From an uncultured Collinsella sp. (GTDB lineage Bacteria > Actinomycetota > Coriobacteriia > Coriobacteriales > Coriobacteriaceae), in contig CABUQV010000009.1 in assembly GCA_902493855.1 (NCBI GenBank), positions 1 through 64,000 of the forward strand: a stretch of DNA of 64,000 bases, written 5' to 3'. Positions 10,597 through 18,216 of the stretch are shown here, in pieces (position 1 is the stretch's first letter; every line of letters starts with the position of its first letter). The notes under the pieces are model-generated. The model was given only the letters and a program-made list of their open reading frames with translations, was not told where the DNA came from and searched no databases. The translations under genes were made by a program, and so were the position numbers.

Positions 10597-10760
10597 CTTT
10601 ATAGTCCGTGCCTAGATTAGCCGCTCTGTTATAGGAAATGCCGATAGCAAGGCATCTTTGATTGGTATCCCCGAATAACGAGTGAAACTCCACCGTGACA
10701 CAGTGGTGCTGTAGAATCCTTACAACACATCACACTATTACGTATCTAGAGGAGCACGAT

Positions 10761-11633
10761 ATGCGCGTCGATGAGGTTTTTAAGCAGGCAGCATCCCAGG
10801 GCACCGCACCCGTTTCGTTTGAGATGTTCCCGCCCAAGGGCGAGCTGACCCTCGACACGGCTCGCGAAGTGGCAGGCAATCTGTGCAAGCTTTCGCCGAG
10901 CTTTGTCTCGGTCACCTGCTCGGCCGGCGGCTCGGGCAACGGTGCCGCCACCGCCCCCATCGCGCATATGATTACGAGCGAATTCGATACACCCTCGGTG
11001 GCACACCTTACCTGCGTGGGCCGCTCGCACGCCGATATCGCCGCCAAGATCGACGAGTATCGCACCGCCGGCGTGGAAAACATCCTGGCCCTGCGTGGCG
11101 ATCTCCCTGCCGGCGCAACCGAGGACGACAAGCCCGCCTCCGACTACGCCTACGCCCGCGACCTCATCCCCGAGCTCGTCGACGCCGGCTTTTGCGTGGG
11201 CGCCGCAGCCTACCCCGAGGGCCACATTGCCTGTGAGGATCTCAACCTCTCGGTCGAACACCTCAAGCAAAAACAGGACGCCAGCGCGAGCTTCTTTGTG
11301 ACACAGCTCTTCTTTGATAACGAGTGCTTCTACCGTTTTCGCGAGCTTGCCGACAAGGCCGGTATCACCGTGCCCATTACCGCGGGCATCATGCCGTTTA
11401 TGGGCAAGTCGCAGATCAGCCGCATGGTCTTTATGTGCGGCGCGTCGCTGCCCTCCCCCGTCATCAAGATTCTCGCCAAGTACGAGAACGACCCCGAGAG
11501 CCTGCAGGCAGCCGGTGTAGATTATGCCGCCCGCCAGCTTTGCGACCTCAAGGAGCACGGCGCCGACGGCCTGCACCTGTACACTATGAACCGTCCTGCG
11601 ATCGCCGCGACCATTATGGAGCGCCTGGGGTAA
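10761..11633 (+). CDS. metF: 5,10-methylenetetrahydrofolate reductase
   Basis: A 290-residue TIM-barrel flavoprotein that reduces methylene-THF to methyl-THF, the methyl donor for the MetH two genes downstream. Family marks are PVSFEMFPPKG at the N terminus (with the catalytic Glu), VTCSAGGS, ENILALRGD and the C-terminal half with FVTQLFFDNECFYRF and ITAGIMP. I chose the ATG at 10761, which has AGAGGAG 6 bases upstream, over an upstream in-frame start at 10695. The stop overlaps the next start (TAATG), so expression is coupled to the activation-domain gene. Confidence 0.94.
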   Translation: MRVDEVFKQAASQGTAPVSFEMFPPKGELTLDTAREVAGNLCKLSPSFVSVTCSAGGSGNGAATAPIAHMITSEFDTPSVAHLTCVGRSHADIAAKIDEYRTAGVENILALRGDLPAGATEDDKPASDYAYARDLIPELVDAGFCVGAAAYPEGHIACEDLNLSVEHLKQKQDASASFFVTQLFFDNECFYRFRELADKAGITVPITAGIMPFMGKSQISRMVFMCGASLPSPVIKILAKYENDPESLQAAGVDYAARQLCDLKEHGADGLHLYTMNRPAIAATIMERLG

Positions 11634-12421
11634 TGGAAAAACCGCACATCGATACAACCGCTGTCGAAGTGCCGGCCGACCTTGCGTCGCCGGCGCTTTA
11701 CCGTGTCGATGCTGCGCACCATCCCCGTGTCGACCGTGCCGAGATGCTGCGGTATCTGGGTTACGGCGGCCAGCAGATCGAGCCCGAACTGTCACGACGT
11801 ATTGAGCTTGTGGTCGAGCGTCTGGAACTTGACATTGAGCCCCGTGGCGTGCGCCGCGTGTTTGCCGTCGATGCCACGGGCGTGGACGAACAAAGTGAGC
11901 CTTGCATTCGCTTGGTCGGCACCAACGTTGAGCTGCGAGGTCGCGATATCTATCGACATCTCAAAGACGCTCGCTTTGCCGCACTCATGGCTTGCACCCT
12001 CGGCATGGACGCCGAGCGTCGTCTGCGCACCACGGGAGCCCAGCAGCCCCTCGAGGGAGCCGTGCTCGACGCCGCGTGCTCCGCTTACGTGGAAGCCGCC
12101 GTTGAGCAAATGGACCAACATGTCAAGACGGACGCCGCCGCATACGGACTCGCCGGTAACTGGCGCTTCAGCCCCGGCTACGGCGACTGCCCGCTTACGG
12201 CCCAGCGCTCAATCGTGGCTGCGCTCAACGCCACGCGGCTCATCGGGCTTACCGTCACACCTACCAACCTGCTCATGCCCACCAAGAGCGTGACCGCGGT
12301 GATCGGCCTGTTTGACGGCGAAGTCCACGACGCCCAGAGCCGCCCCACCTGCAATATCTGCCGCATGCGCGAGAACTGCCGCTTCCGTGCCGCCCACACC
12401 ACCTGCTATTCCAGCCATTAG
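11633..12421 (+). CDS. Stand-alone methionine synthase activation domain
   Basis: A 262-residue protein corresponding to the C-terminal AdoMet-binding reactivation domain of B12-dependent methionine synthase, which MetH at 12430 lacks. The key match is RFSPGYGDCPLTAQ, the family's RxSPGYG AdoMet motif, followed by TPTNLLMPTKSVTAVIGLF. The C terminus has CNICRMRENCRFR, a four-cysteine cluster that could bind metal. The N-terminal half (about 1-120) resembles the helical part seen in split activation proteins such as those of Thermotoga. Overlap with metF and a gap of 8 bases to metH show one transcription and translation unit. Its expected role is reductive remethylation of cob(II)alamin on MetH. 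Confidence 0.85.
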   Translation: MEKPHIDTTAVEVPADLASPALYRVDAAHHPRVDRAEMLRYLGYGGQQIEPELSRRIELVVERLELDIEPRGVRRVFAVDATGVDEQSEPCIRLVGTNVELRGRDIYRHLKDARFAALMACTLGMDAERRLRTTGAQQPLEGAVLDAACSAYVEAAVEQMDQHVKTDAAAYGLAGNWRFSPGYGDCPLTAQRSIVAALNATRLIGLTVTPTNLLMPTKSVTAVIGLFDGEVHDAQSRPTCNICRMRENCRFRAAHTTCYSSH

Positions 12422-12429
12422 GAGCCCCG

Positions 12430-14985
12430 ATGTTTACTCCGCTTATCACTCATGATCCGGACGGCGCCGCGCTGGCGGCGCCTGTTGATGCCGCACGCCG
12501 CAATGGCGCTGCATACAAGACGCGCGCAATCGACGACCTGCGCATTAAGGACGATCGCCTGCGCGCCGCCATCGAGGGCACGGGACACCTGCTGTTCGAC
12601 GGCGGCATGGGCACCATGTTGCAGGCCGCCGGCATGAAGGCGGGCGCCCTGCCCGAGCTGCTCAACTTTGAGGAGCCCCAGGTTATCACTGATATCCAAT
12701 GTCAATATGTCGAGGCCGGCTGCGACGTGATTACCGCCAACACCTTTGGCGCCAACGCCCACAAGCTCGACGGTGCCGCCACCGTGGCAGATGTCTTTGC
12801 CGCCGCCGTCGCCTGCGCCCGCACGGCCGGCGCCCGCTACGTCGCCGGCGACATCGGCCCCATCGGCGCGCTGCTTCGCCCCTTGGGTACCCTCAGCTTT
12901 GACGAGGCCTACGACCTCTTTGCCGAAGAAGTGCGCGCCAGCGTCGACGCGGGCGTGGACCTCTTTATTATCGAAACCATGACCGACCTTGCCGAGATCA
13001 AGGCTGCCGTCCTCGCCTGCCGCGAAAACTCAGACCTGCCCGTCTTTGCCACCATGACCTTTGAGGAAGACGGTCGCACCTTCTTGGGCACGAGCCCCGA
13101 GGTCGCCGCCATCACCCTCGACGCTATCGGCGCCGACGTTTTGGGCATCAACTGCAGCCAGGGACCGGCCGAGCTCCGAGGACTCGCTGCGCGCATGCTC
13201 ACCGTTACCGACAAGCCCGTTATGGTGCAGGCCAATGCGGGACTGCCCCACGTGGACGATGACGGCAATACCGTCTTTGATATCCAGGCACCCGAGTACG
13301 CCGAGGCCGTCGCCGGCATGATCGAGGACGGCGTGAGCGTCGTCGGCGGATGCTGCGGTACCACGCCCACGCACATGGCGGCACTTCGCACCCTTATCGA
13401 CAACCACACGCCCAGCCCGCGTCACCGCAAGCCCAGCATGTCGGTCACGAGCGCCCAGACGGTCGTGGACCTCCCCTGCGACGGCCACAAGATCGCCGTC
13501 ATCGGCGAGCGTATCAACCCCACCGGCAAAAAGCGCCTGAAGCAGGCCCTACGCGACGGCGACCTGGGCTACGTCGTGAGCCAGGGCATCAGCCAGCAGG
13601 AGCAGGGCGCCGACATCCTGGATGTCAACGTGGGCCTGCCCGAGATTGACGAGGTCAAGGTCATCCAGCAAGCGACCGAGCAGCTCCAAGGCTCCACGCT
13701 GCTGCCGCTGCAGATCGACTCCACCGACCCCGCCGCCGTCGAGGCCGCCGTGCGTCGCTACGCCGGCAAGCCCATCATCAACTCGGTCAATGGCAAGCAG
13801 CAGATCATGGATGAGATCCTTCCGCTGGTCGCCCACTACGGCACCAACGTCGTCGGCCTCACGCTCGACGAAGGCGGCATCCCCGATACCGCCGAAGCTC
13901 GCTTCGCCATCGCCGAGCGCATCGTGGCCGAGGCTGCCCGCTACGGCATCGGCCCGGACCGCATCCTCATCGACTGTCTGGTCATGACCGCATCGACCAA
14001 CCAGCGCCAGGCTGAGCAGATCCTGCGCGCCATGTCCCTGTGCAAGGAGCGCCTGGGCGTCAAATGCGCGCTCGGCGTGTCGAACATCAGCTTTGGCCTG
14101 CCTGCCCGCCCGCTGCTGGGCTCGGTCTTTTTGGCCGCCGCCTTTGGCGCGGGCCTGGACGCCCCCATCATGAACCCGGGCTCCAAGCGCTTTATGGACA
14201 CCGTCTACAGCTATCGCGTCCTGAGCGCCGAGGATGAGGGCTCGACCGGATACATCGAGCGCTACGCCGGCTGGACCGATCCGTACAAGATCGCCGCCAA
14301 CCCGGCGGCGGCTCAGGCCGCATCGACCGACGCCGTGCCCGCTGTCAGCGCCACCGCAAGCGCCGATGACGACCCCATCCGCCACATGGTCGTCTCGGGC
14401 CGCAAGGGCGAAATCGCGGCCGAGACCGAGCGTCTGCTGGCGGACCACGACGCCATGGACCTCATCAACAATCACTTTATCCCCGCCCTCGACGAAGTTG
14501 GCGTCCTCTTTGACCAGGGAAAGTTCTTCTTGCCGCAGCTCATGGCCTCGGCCGAGGCGGCACGCGTGGGTTTTGACACCATCAAGCGGCTGATGCCCGC
14601 CGGCGAGATTGCCGACAAGGGCAAGATCTGCGTGGCCACCGTCAAGGGCGATATCCACGACATCGGTAAGAACATCGTCAAGATGCTGCTCGACAACTAC
14701 GGCTACACCGTCTTTGACCTAGGCCGCGACGTCGACCCGCAAGAGGTGCTCAAAACCGTACAGGAACGCGACATCAAGCTCGTCGGCCTCTCGGCGCTTA
14801 TGACCACCACGGTCGTCGCCATGGAAGAGACCATCAAGCTGCTTCATGCCGAGGTACCGGGCGTCAAGATCATCGTAGGCGGCGCCGTGCTCAACCCCGA
14901 ATACGCCAAGCAGATCGGCGCGGACTACTACGCCAAGGATGCCGCCGAAAGCGCTCGTATCGCCGAAGAGGTCTTTGGGCAGTAA
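12430..14985 (+). CDS. metH: B12-dependent methionine synthase without activation domain
   Basis: An 851-residue enzyme moving a methyl group from methyl-THF to homocysteine through cobalamin. Domain order: homocysteine-binding barrel (about 45-325, zinc ligands C242, C308 and C309 in GINCSQG and GGCCGTTP), pterin-binding barrel (about 355-620, IGERINPTGKKRL), B12 cap helices (about 650-725) and B12-binding Rossmann domain with the base-off motif DIHDIG at 741-746 (H743 is the cobalt ligand). It stops there, about 375 residues short of the E. coli enzyme; the missing domain is the separate gene at 11633. An Ala/Thr-rich linker (about 622-648) joins pterin and B12 parts. The ribosome site overlaps the upstream stop. 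Confidence 0.93.
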   Translation: MFTPLITHDPDGAALAAPVDAARRNGAAYKTRAIDDLRIKDDRLRAAIEGTGHLLFDGGMGTMLQAAGMKAGALPELLNFEEPQVITDIQCQYVEAGCDVITANTFGANAHKLDGAATVADVFAAAVACARTAGARYVAGDIGPIGALLRPLGTLSFDEAYDLFAEEVRASVDAGVDLFIIETMTDLAEIKAAVLACRENSDLPVFATMTFEEDGRTFLGTSPEVAAITLDAIGADVLGINCSQGPAELRGLAARMLTVTDKPVMVQANAGLPHVDDDGNTVFDIQAPEYAEAVAGMIEDGVSVVGGCCGTTPTHMAALRTLIDNHTPSPRHRKPSMSVTSAQTVVDLPCDGHKIAVIGERINPTGKKRLKQALRDGDLGYVVSQGISQQEQGADILDVNVGLPEIDEVKVIQQATEQLQGSTLLPLQIDSTDPAAVEAAVRRYAGKPIINSVNGKQQIMDEILPLVAHYGTNVVGLTLDEGGIPDTAEARFAIAERIVAEAARYGIGPDRILIDCLVMTASTNQRQAEQILRAMSLCKERLGVKCALGVSNISFGLPARPLLGSVFLAAAFGAGLDAPIMNPGSKRFMDTVYSYRVLSAEDEGSTGYIERYAGWTDPYKIAANPAAAQAASTDAVPAVSATASADDDPIRHMVVSGRKGEIAAETERLLADHDAMDLINNHFIPALDEVGVLFDQGKFFLPQLMASAEAARVGFDTIKRLMPAGEIADKGKICVATVKGDIHDIGKNIVKMLLDNYGYTVFDLGRDVDPQEVLKTVQERDIKLVGLSALMTTTVVAMEETIKLLHAEVPGVKIIVGGAVLNPEYAKQIGADYYAKDAAESARIAEEVFGQ

Positions 14986-15010
14986 CACAACGGAAACAAC
15001 CGAGCACCAA

Positions 15011-15048
15011 AACGTGCCGCATGCGCCACTTGGCACGTGCGGCACGTT
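15011..15048. terminator. Palindrome after metH
   Basis: Perfect 11-bp arms (AACGTGCCGCA and complement) with an inner GCCACTTGGC dyad, 26 bases after metH. There is no T-run, so it may be a processing, pausing or operator site rather than a true terminator. Confidence 0.45.
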
Positions 15049-15093
15049 AGAATAGATAAGACTATGCTCGTTTTGGCAGATAGGAGCGCAAGG

Positions 15094-16458
15094 ATGGCGA
15101 TCACGCCCGCAGAAATCGCGGAAACCCGCGGCATGGTTGAGGAGCAGAACCTCGACATCAGAACCATCACTATGGGCATTTCGCTCATGGGTTGCGGCGA
15201 CGAGAACCTCGACCGCATGTGCACGAAGATCTACGACCACGTGACGCACACGGCTGAGCATCTGGTCGAGACCGCCGAGCACCTCGAGCGCGAGTACGGT
15301 ATCCCCATCGTCAACAAGCGCGTTTCCGTCACCCCGGTGGCGCAGATCGCCGCGTGCTGCAAGGATGAGGACCTCACCCCCATCGCGCATGCCCTCGACC
15401 GCGCGGCCGAGACGCTCGGCATCGATTACCTGGGCGGCTTCTCCGCGCTCGTCCAGAAGGGTATCGGCGACGCCGACCGCCGCGTCATCCAGTCCATCCC
15501 CCAGGCGCTCGCCACCACCAGCCGCGTCTGCTCCAGCGTCAATGTCGCCAGCCTGCGCGCTGGCATCAACATGGATGCCGTGCTCATGGCAGCTCAGACC
15601 ATCATCGATGCCGCTAAACTCACGGCCGACCAGGATTCCGTCGGCGCTTCCAAGTTTGTCTGCTTTGCCAACATGGTCGAGGACTCCCCGTTTATGGCGG
15701 GCGCCGTCCACGGCGGTGGCGAGGCCGACGCCGTCATCAACGTGGGTGTCTCGGGCCCCGGCGTTATGGCCGCAGCCCTGGAGACGCTGCCCGATTCCGC
15801 ATCGATGATGGAAGTCGCCGAGAAGATTAAGCAGACCGCCTTTAAGATCACCCGCGCCGGCGAGCTCATGAGCCGCGAGGCCGCCCATCGCCTGGGTGTC
15901 GAGAAGGGCATTGTCGACCTGTCGCTGGCTCCTACGCCTGCCGTCGGCGACTCCGTCGCGCGCATCCTCGAGATCATCGGCGTGGGCACCTGCGGTGGCC
16001 CCGGCACGACCTGCGCGCTCGCCATGCTCAACGATGCCGTCAAGAAGGGCGGCGTCATGGCAAGCTCCAGCGTGGGCGGCCTCTCGGGCGCCTTTATCCC
16101 CGTGTCCGAGGACGCCGGCATGATCGCCGCCGTCGAGGCCGGCGCGCTTTCGCTCGAGAAGCTCGAGGCCATGACCTGCGTATGCTCCGTTGGCCTGGAC
16201 ATGATCGCCGTCCCCGGCGACACCCCGGTCGAGACCATCGCCGGTATCATCGCCGACGAGATGGCCATCGGCGTCATCAACAATAAGACCACGGCTGTGC
16301 GCGTGATTCCCGCCATCGGCAAGGGCGTGGGCGACTGTGTCGAGTATGGCGGCCTGTTTGGCCGTGCGCCCATCATGCCGGTGAACCCCAACGCCGGCAC
16401 CGTGCTTGCCCACCGCGGCGGACGCTTCCCGGCACCGCTGAACTCGCTGAAGAACTAG
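15094..16458 (+). CDS. UPF0210 (DUF711) PFL-like protein
   Basis: A 454-residue protein of the UPF0210 family, whose fold is related to pyruvate formate-lyase but which lacks its glycyl radical loop; its reaction is not established. Typical segments are IRTITMGISL, IVNKRVSVTP, HGGGEADAVINVGVSGPGV and GLDMIAVPGDTP. I set the start at 15094 (MAITPAEIAETRGMV), 7 bases after TAGGAGCGC; the frame is open to 15037 but the added residues look non-native. In many bacteria the partner is an ACT-domain protein of family UPF0237 just upstream; none is present here. A large nested hairpin follows 17 bases after the stop. Confidence 0.88.
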   Translation: MAITPAEIAETRGMVEEQNLDIRTITMGISLMGCGDENLDRMCTKIYDHVTHTAEHLVETAEHLEREYGIPIVNKRVSVTPVAQIAACCKDEDLTPIAHALDRAAETLGIDYLGGFSALVQKGIGDADRRVIQSIPQALATTSRVCSSVNVASLRAGINMDAVLMAAQTIIDAAKLTADQDSVGASKFVCFANMVEDSPFMAGAVHGGGEADAVINVGVSGPGVMAAALETLPDSASMMEVAEKIKQTAFKITRAGELMSREAAHRLGVEKGIVDLSLAPTPAVGDSVARILEIIGVGTCGGPGTTCALAMLNDAVKKGGVMASSSVGGLSGAFIPVSEDAGMIAAVEAGALSLEKLEAMTCVCSVGLDMIAVPGDTPVETIAGIIADEMAIGVINNKTTAVRVIPAIGKGVGDCVEYGGLFGRAPIMPVNPNAGTVLAHRGGRFPAPLNSLKN

Positions 16459-16475
16459 CTGAGGGGGACTGGCGA

Positions 16476-16609
16476 GGAACCCCGGGGAGGGCAAATATAT
16501 AAGGTCGCCTGCTCGGACAGTCCTGACTCGCACGGAGAGCACATTACGTGCTCTCCGGCTCGTGCGGAACTCGCGATCGACCTTATATATTTGCCCTCCC
16601 CGGGGCTCC
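16476..16609 (+). repeat. Nested-hairpin element, copy 1
   Basis: Perfect 28-bp arms (16480-16507 with 16578-16605), extendable outward by five bases with one mismatch, enclose a core that folds further. AGTCC pairs with GGA(A)CT, CGCAC with GTGCG, and the apical 9-bp stem is GGAGAGCAC with GTGCTCTCC around ATTAC (16534-16556). The core words ACAGTCCTG (16517), CACATTA (16540) and GTGCGGAACTC (16562) recur with identical spacing in the copy at 37288-37430. It lies in the sense orientation after the UPF0210 gene. Confidence 0.8.
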
Positions 16610-16775
16610 CGCACATCTCAACCTTGGCTGGGTTCTGTCCCATGTTGCAGTTGCTTCGCTCCTGCACCACATGATTGATACGGCGGTTTGGCGTTGGATC
16701 GGTTCTTTCTGATATATGCTGGTTGCGGCTCTTCTTTTGGGAGGAGTCGCTTTTTTGTTGCTAGGAGGTTGGCCC

Positions 16776-17663
16776 GTGGTTGATGGGGATGCTCGCTCTG
16801 AGCTTCTTTCTGCTGATTGGAATCAGGAATGGATGCGCCTGCAAGCTGATCGGCGGCGGACTGATGATTCTTTTGAGTGGGATAAGCGGGCTCGGCATTT
16901 TCGGCCGCTTGAGACTGCTCCGTATGCCCGGGACTTTATGAAGCTGTTAGCGTTAAAGCCTGGTGAATCCGTGCTCGATATGGGGTGTGGGGCTGGGTCG
17001 ATTGCTATTCCGCTTGCTCAGGCTGGACATCCTGTGATTGCTGCCGACTTCTCTCCCGCCATGTTGGGCACCCTTGATGCCGGCATTGAGTATTATGGGC
17101 TCGAGGATCTTATTACGCCGCTTGAGCTTGCCTGGGATGACGATTGGGATCTGGTTGGGCCGGTTGCCAAGGCTGTAGATGTTGCCTTTGCGAGTCGCTC
17201 GGTTACTACGAACGACCTGAAGGGGGCACTTGCCAAGCTTGATCGTACGGCTCGTCGGCGTTGTGCCGTCACGATGGTCGCCAACTCGAGCCCGCGCTAT
17301 GACCTGCACTTGATGAATGCCATCGGCGCCTCGGTTGCCTGCAGCAATGGTTTTGTGTACGCCTTTAATATCCTCATTCAGATGGGTGCCCTGCCGCAGG
17401 TTACGTACTTTGAATCGCCTCGTCGCGATACCTTCGATAGCCTTGAGGCGGGTGTGGCGGACTTCTCCCGCATGCTCGAGCACGGTAACGAGGATAAGTT
17501 CGACCGTCTGCGCGACTACATCGCTCAACACATGATTGAGAACCCCCATGCCGGTGAGCCGGGCTCCAAGGGTGTGCCGCAGGGGCGCTATATGCTCGAT
17601 CATGTCCGCAAGGTCCGTTGGACGTTTATCGCATGGGAGCCGGTCTCTTCGGGCCGTCCATAG
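16776..17663 (+). CDS. Class I SAM-dependent methyltransferase
   Basis: A 295-residue protein with the Rossmann motif I VLDMGCGAGS, followed by the acidic end of strand 2 in VIAADFSPAML. I start it at the GTG at 16776, 7 bases after a strong AGGAGG. The longer frame from 16716 would add a hydrophobic leader (LVAALLLGG, then FLLLGGW) that reads through the ribosome site and is probably not translated. The C-terminal half has no motif I can tie to a substrate. It stands alone between the nested-hairpin element and yhbY. Codon use is richer in T-ending codons than in its neighbours, a hint of later acquisition. Confidence 0.78.
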   Translation: MVDGDARSELLSADWNQEWMRLQADRRRTDDSFEWDKRARHFRPLETAPYARDFMKLLALKPGESVLDMGCGAGSIAIPLAQAGHPVIAADFSPAMLGTLDAGIEYYGLEDLITPLELAWDDDWDLVGPVAKAVDVAFASRSVTTNDLKGALAKLDRTARRRCAVTMVANSSPRYDLHLMNAIGASVACSNGFVYAFNILIQMGALPQVTYFESPRRDTFDSLEAGVADFSRMLEHGNEDKFDRLRDYIAQHMIENPHAGEPGSKGVPQGRYMLDHVRKVRWTFIAWEPVSSGRP

Positions 17664-17845
17664 ACCGCTTTCGGCCTCCGTACACGTCCGCCTGTAACCA
17701 GCGCTGTTCTCCCGCTCGGCATCCGCATTCTTTTTGAACTGGGCAAACACGCCCCACACCGCGCCGTTCCTGCGCTATCGTGGGACAGCTCACGTAGATT
17801 AAGGCCCCATCGCGGGGCGCCCCATAACATAGAAAGCGAGAACCC

Positions 17846-18145
17846 ATGGCACTGACAGGAGCCCAGGTCAAGCAGCTTCGCAGCATGGCCCATCACCTCA
17901 ACCCCGCCATCATCATCGGCAAGTCCGACATCAACGAGGGTACCGTCGAGCAGACGATCGCCTACCTGGAGAAGCACGAGCTCGTTAAGTGCTCTGTACT
18001 CGATGGTTCCAGCCTTTCCGCCCGCGAGGCCGCCGAAGAGCTCGCCGATCGCTGCCATGCCGAGGTCGTCCAGGTTATCGGCCGCAAGTTCTCGCTGTAT
18101 CGCGAGTCCTCGCGCAAAGACATCGAGAAGATTAAGCTCGTCTAA
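17846..18145 (+). CDS. yhbY: YhbY-family CRM-domain RNA-binding protein
   Basis: A 99-residue protein that is a single CRM domain, as in E. coli YhbY, which associates with pre-50S ribosomal particles. The family pattern is clear: LRSMAHHLNPAIIIGK with the GK turn, LEKHELVKC, then VVQVIGRKFSLYR close to the C terminus. AAAGCGAG lies before the ATG. It is monocistronic and converges on the large regulator at 18215, with a shared hairpin between them. Confidence 0.88.
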   Translation: MALTGAQVKQLRSMAHHLNPAIIIGKSDINEGTVEQTIAYLEKHELVKCSVLDGSSLSAREAAEELADRCHAEVVQVIGRKFSLYRESSRKDIEKIKLV

Positions 18146-18184
18146 GAGCCAACGATCCGGCGAGTCAACATACATCAAGCTTGC

Positions 18185-18216
18185 GAGCGTCCGAGCAATT
18201 CGGATGCTCATTTTTT
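18185..18216 (+). terminator. Terminator of yhbY
   Basis: GAGCGTCCG and CGGATGCTC pair (one G-T pair) around AGCAATT, followed by TTTTTT. The T-run overlaps the stop codon of the convergent gene. Confidence 0.8.

Larger units (their letters stand above)
10335..10760. other. Divergent promoter region between glnN and metF
   Basis: 426 bases with no gene. It holds two dyads, at 10414-10451 and 10571-10596, and the AT-rich stretch near 10500-10640 expected for promoters in both directions. I saw no SAM riboswitch or B12 riboswitch fold that I could defend. Confidence 0.5.

Noticed and set aside
10600..10760. SAM or cobalamin riboswitch before metF-metH
   Set aside because: No conserved riboswitch core words could be recognised; only a simple 8-bp dyad is seen further upstream.
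16716..16775. Membrane anchor on the methyltransferase
   Set aside because: The hydrophobic leader contains the AGGAGG ribosome site of the GTG at 16776, so it is probably untranslated.
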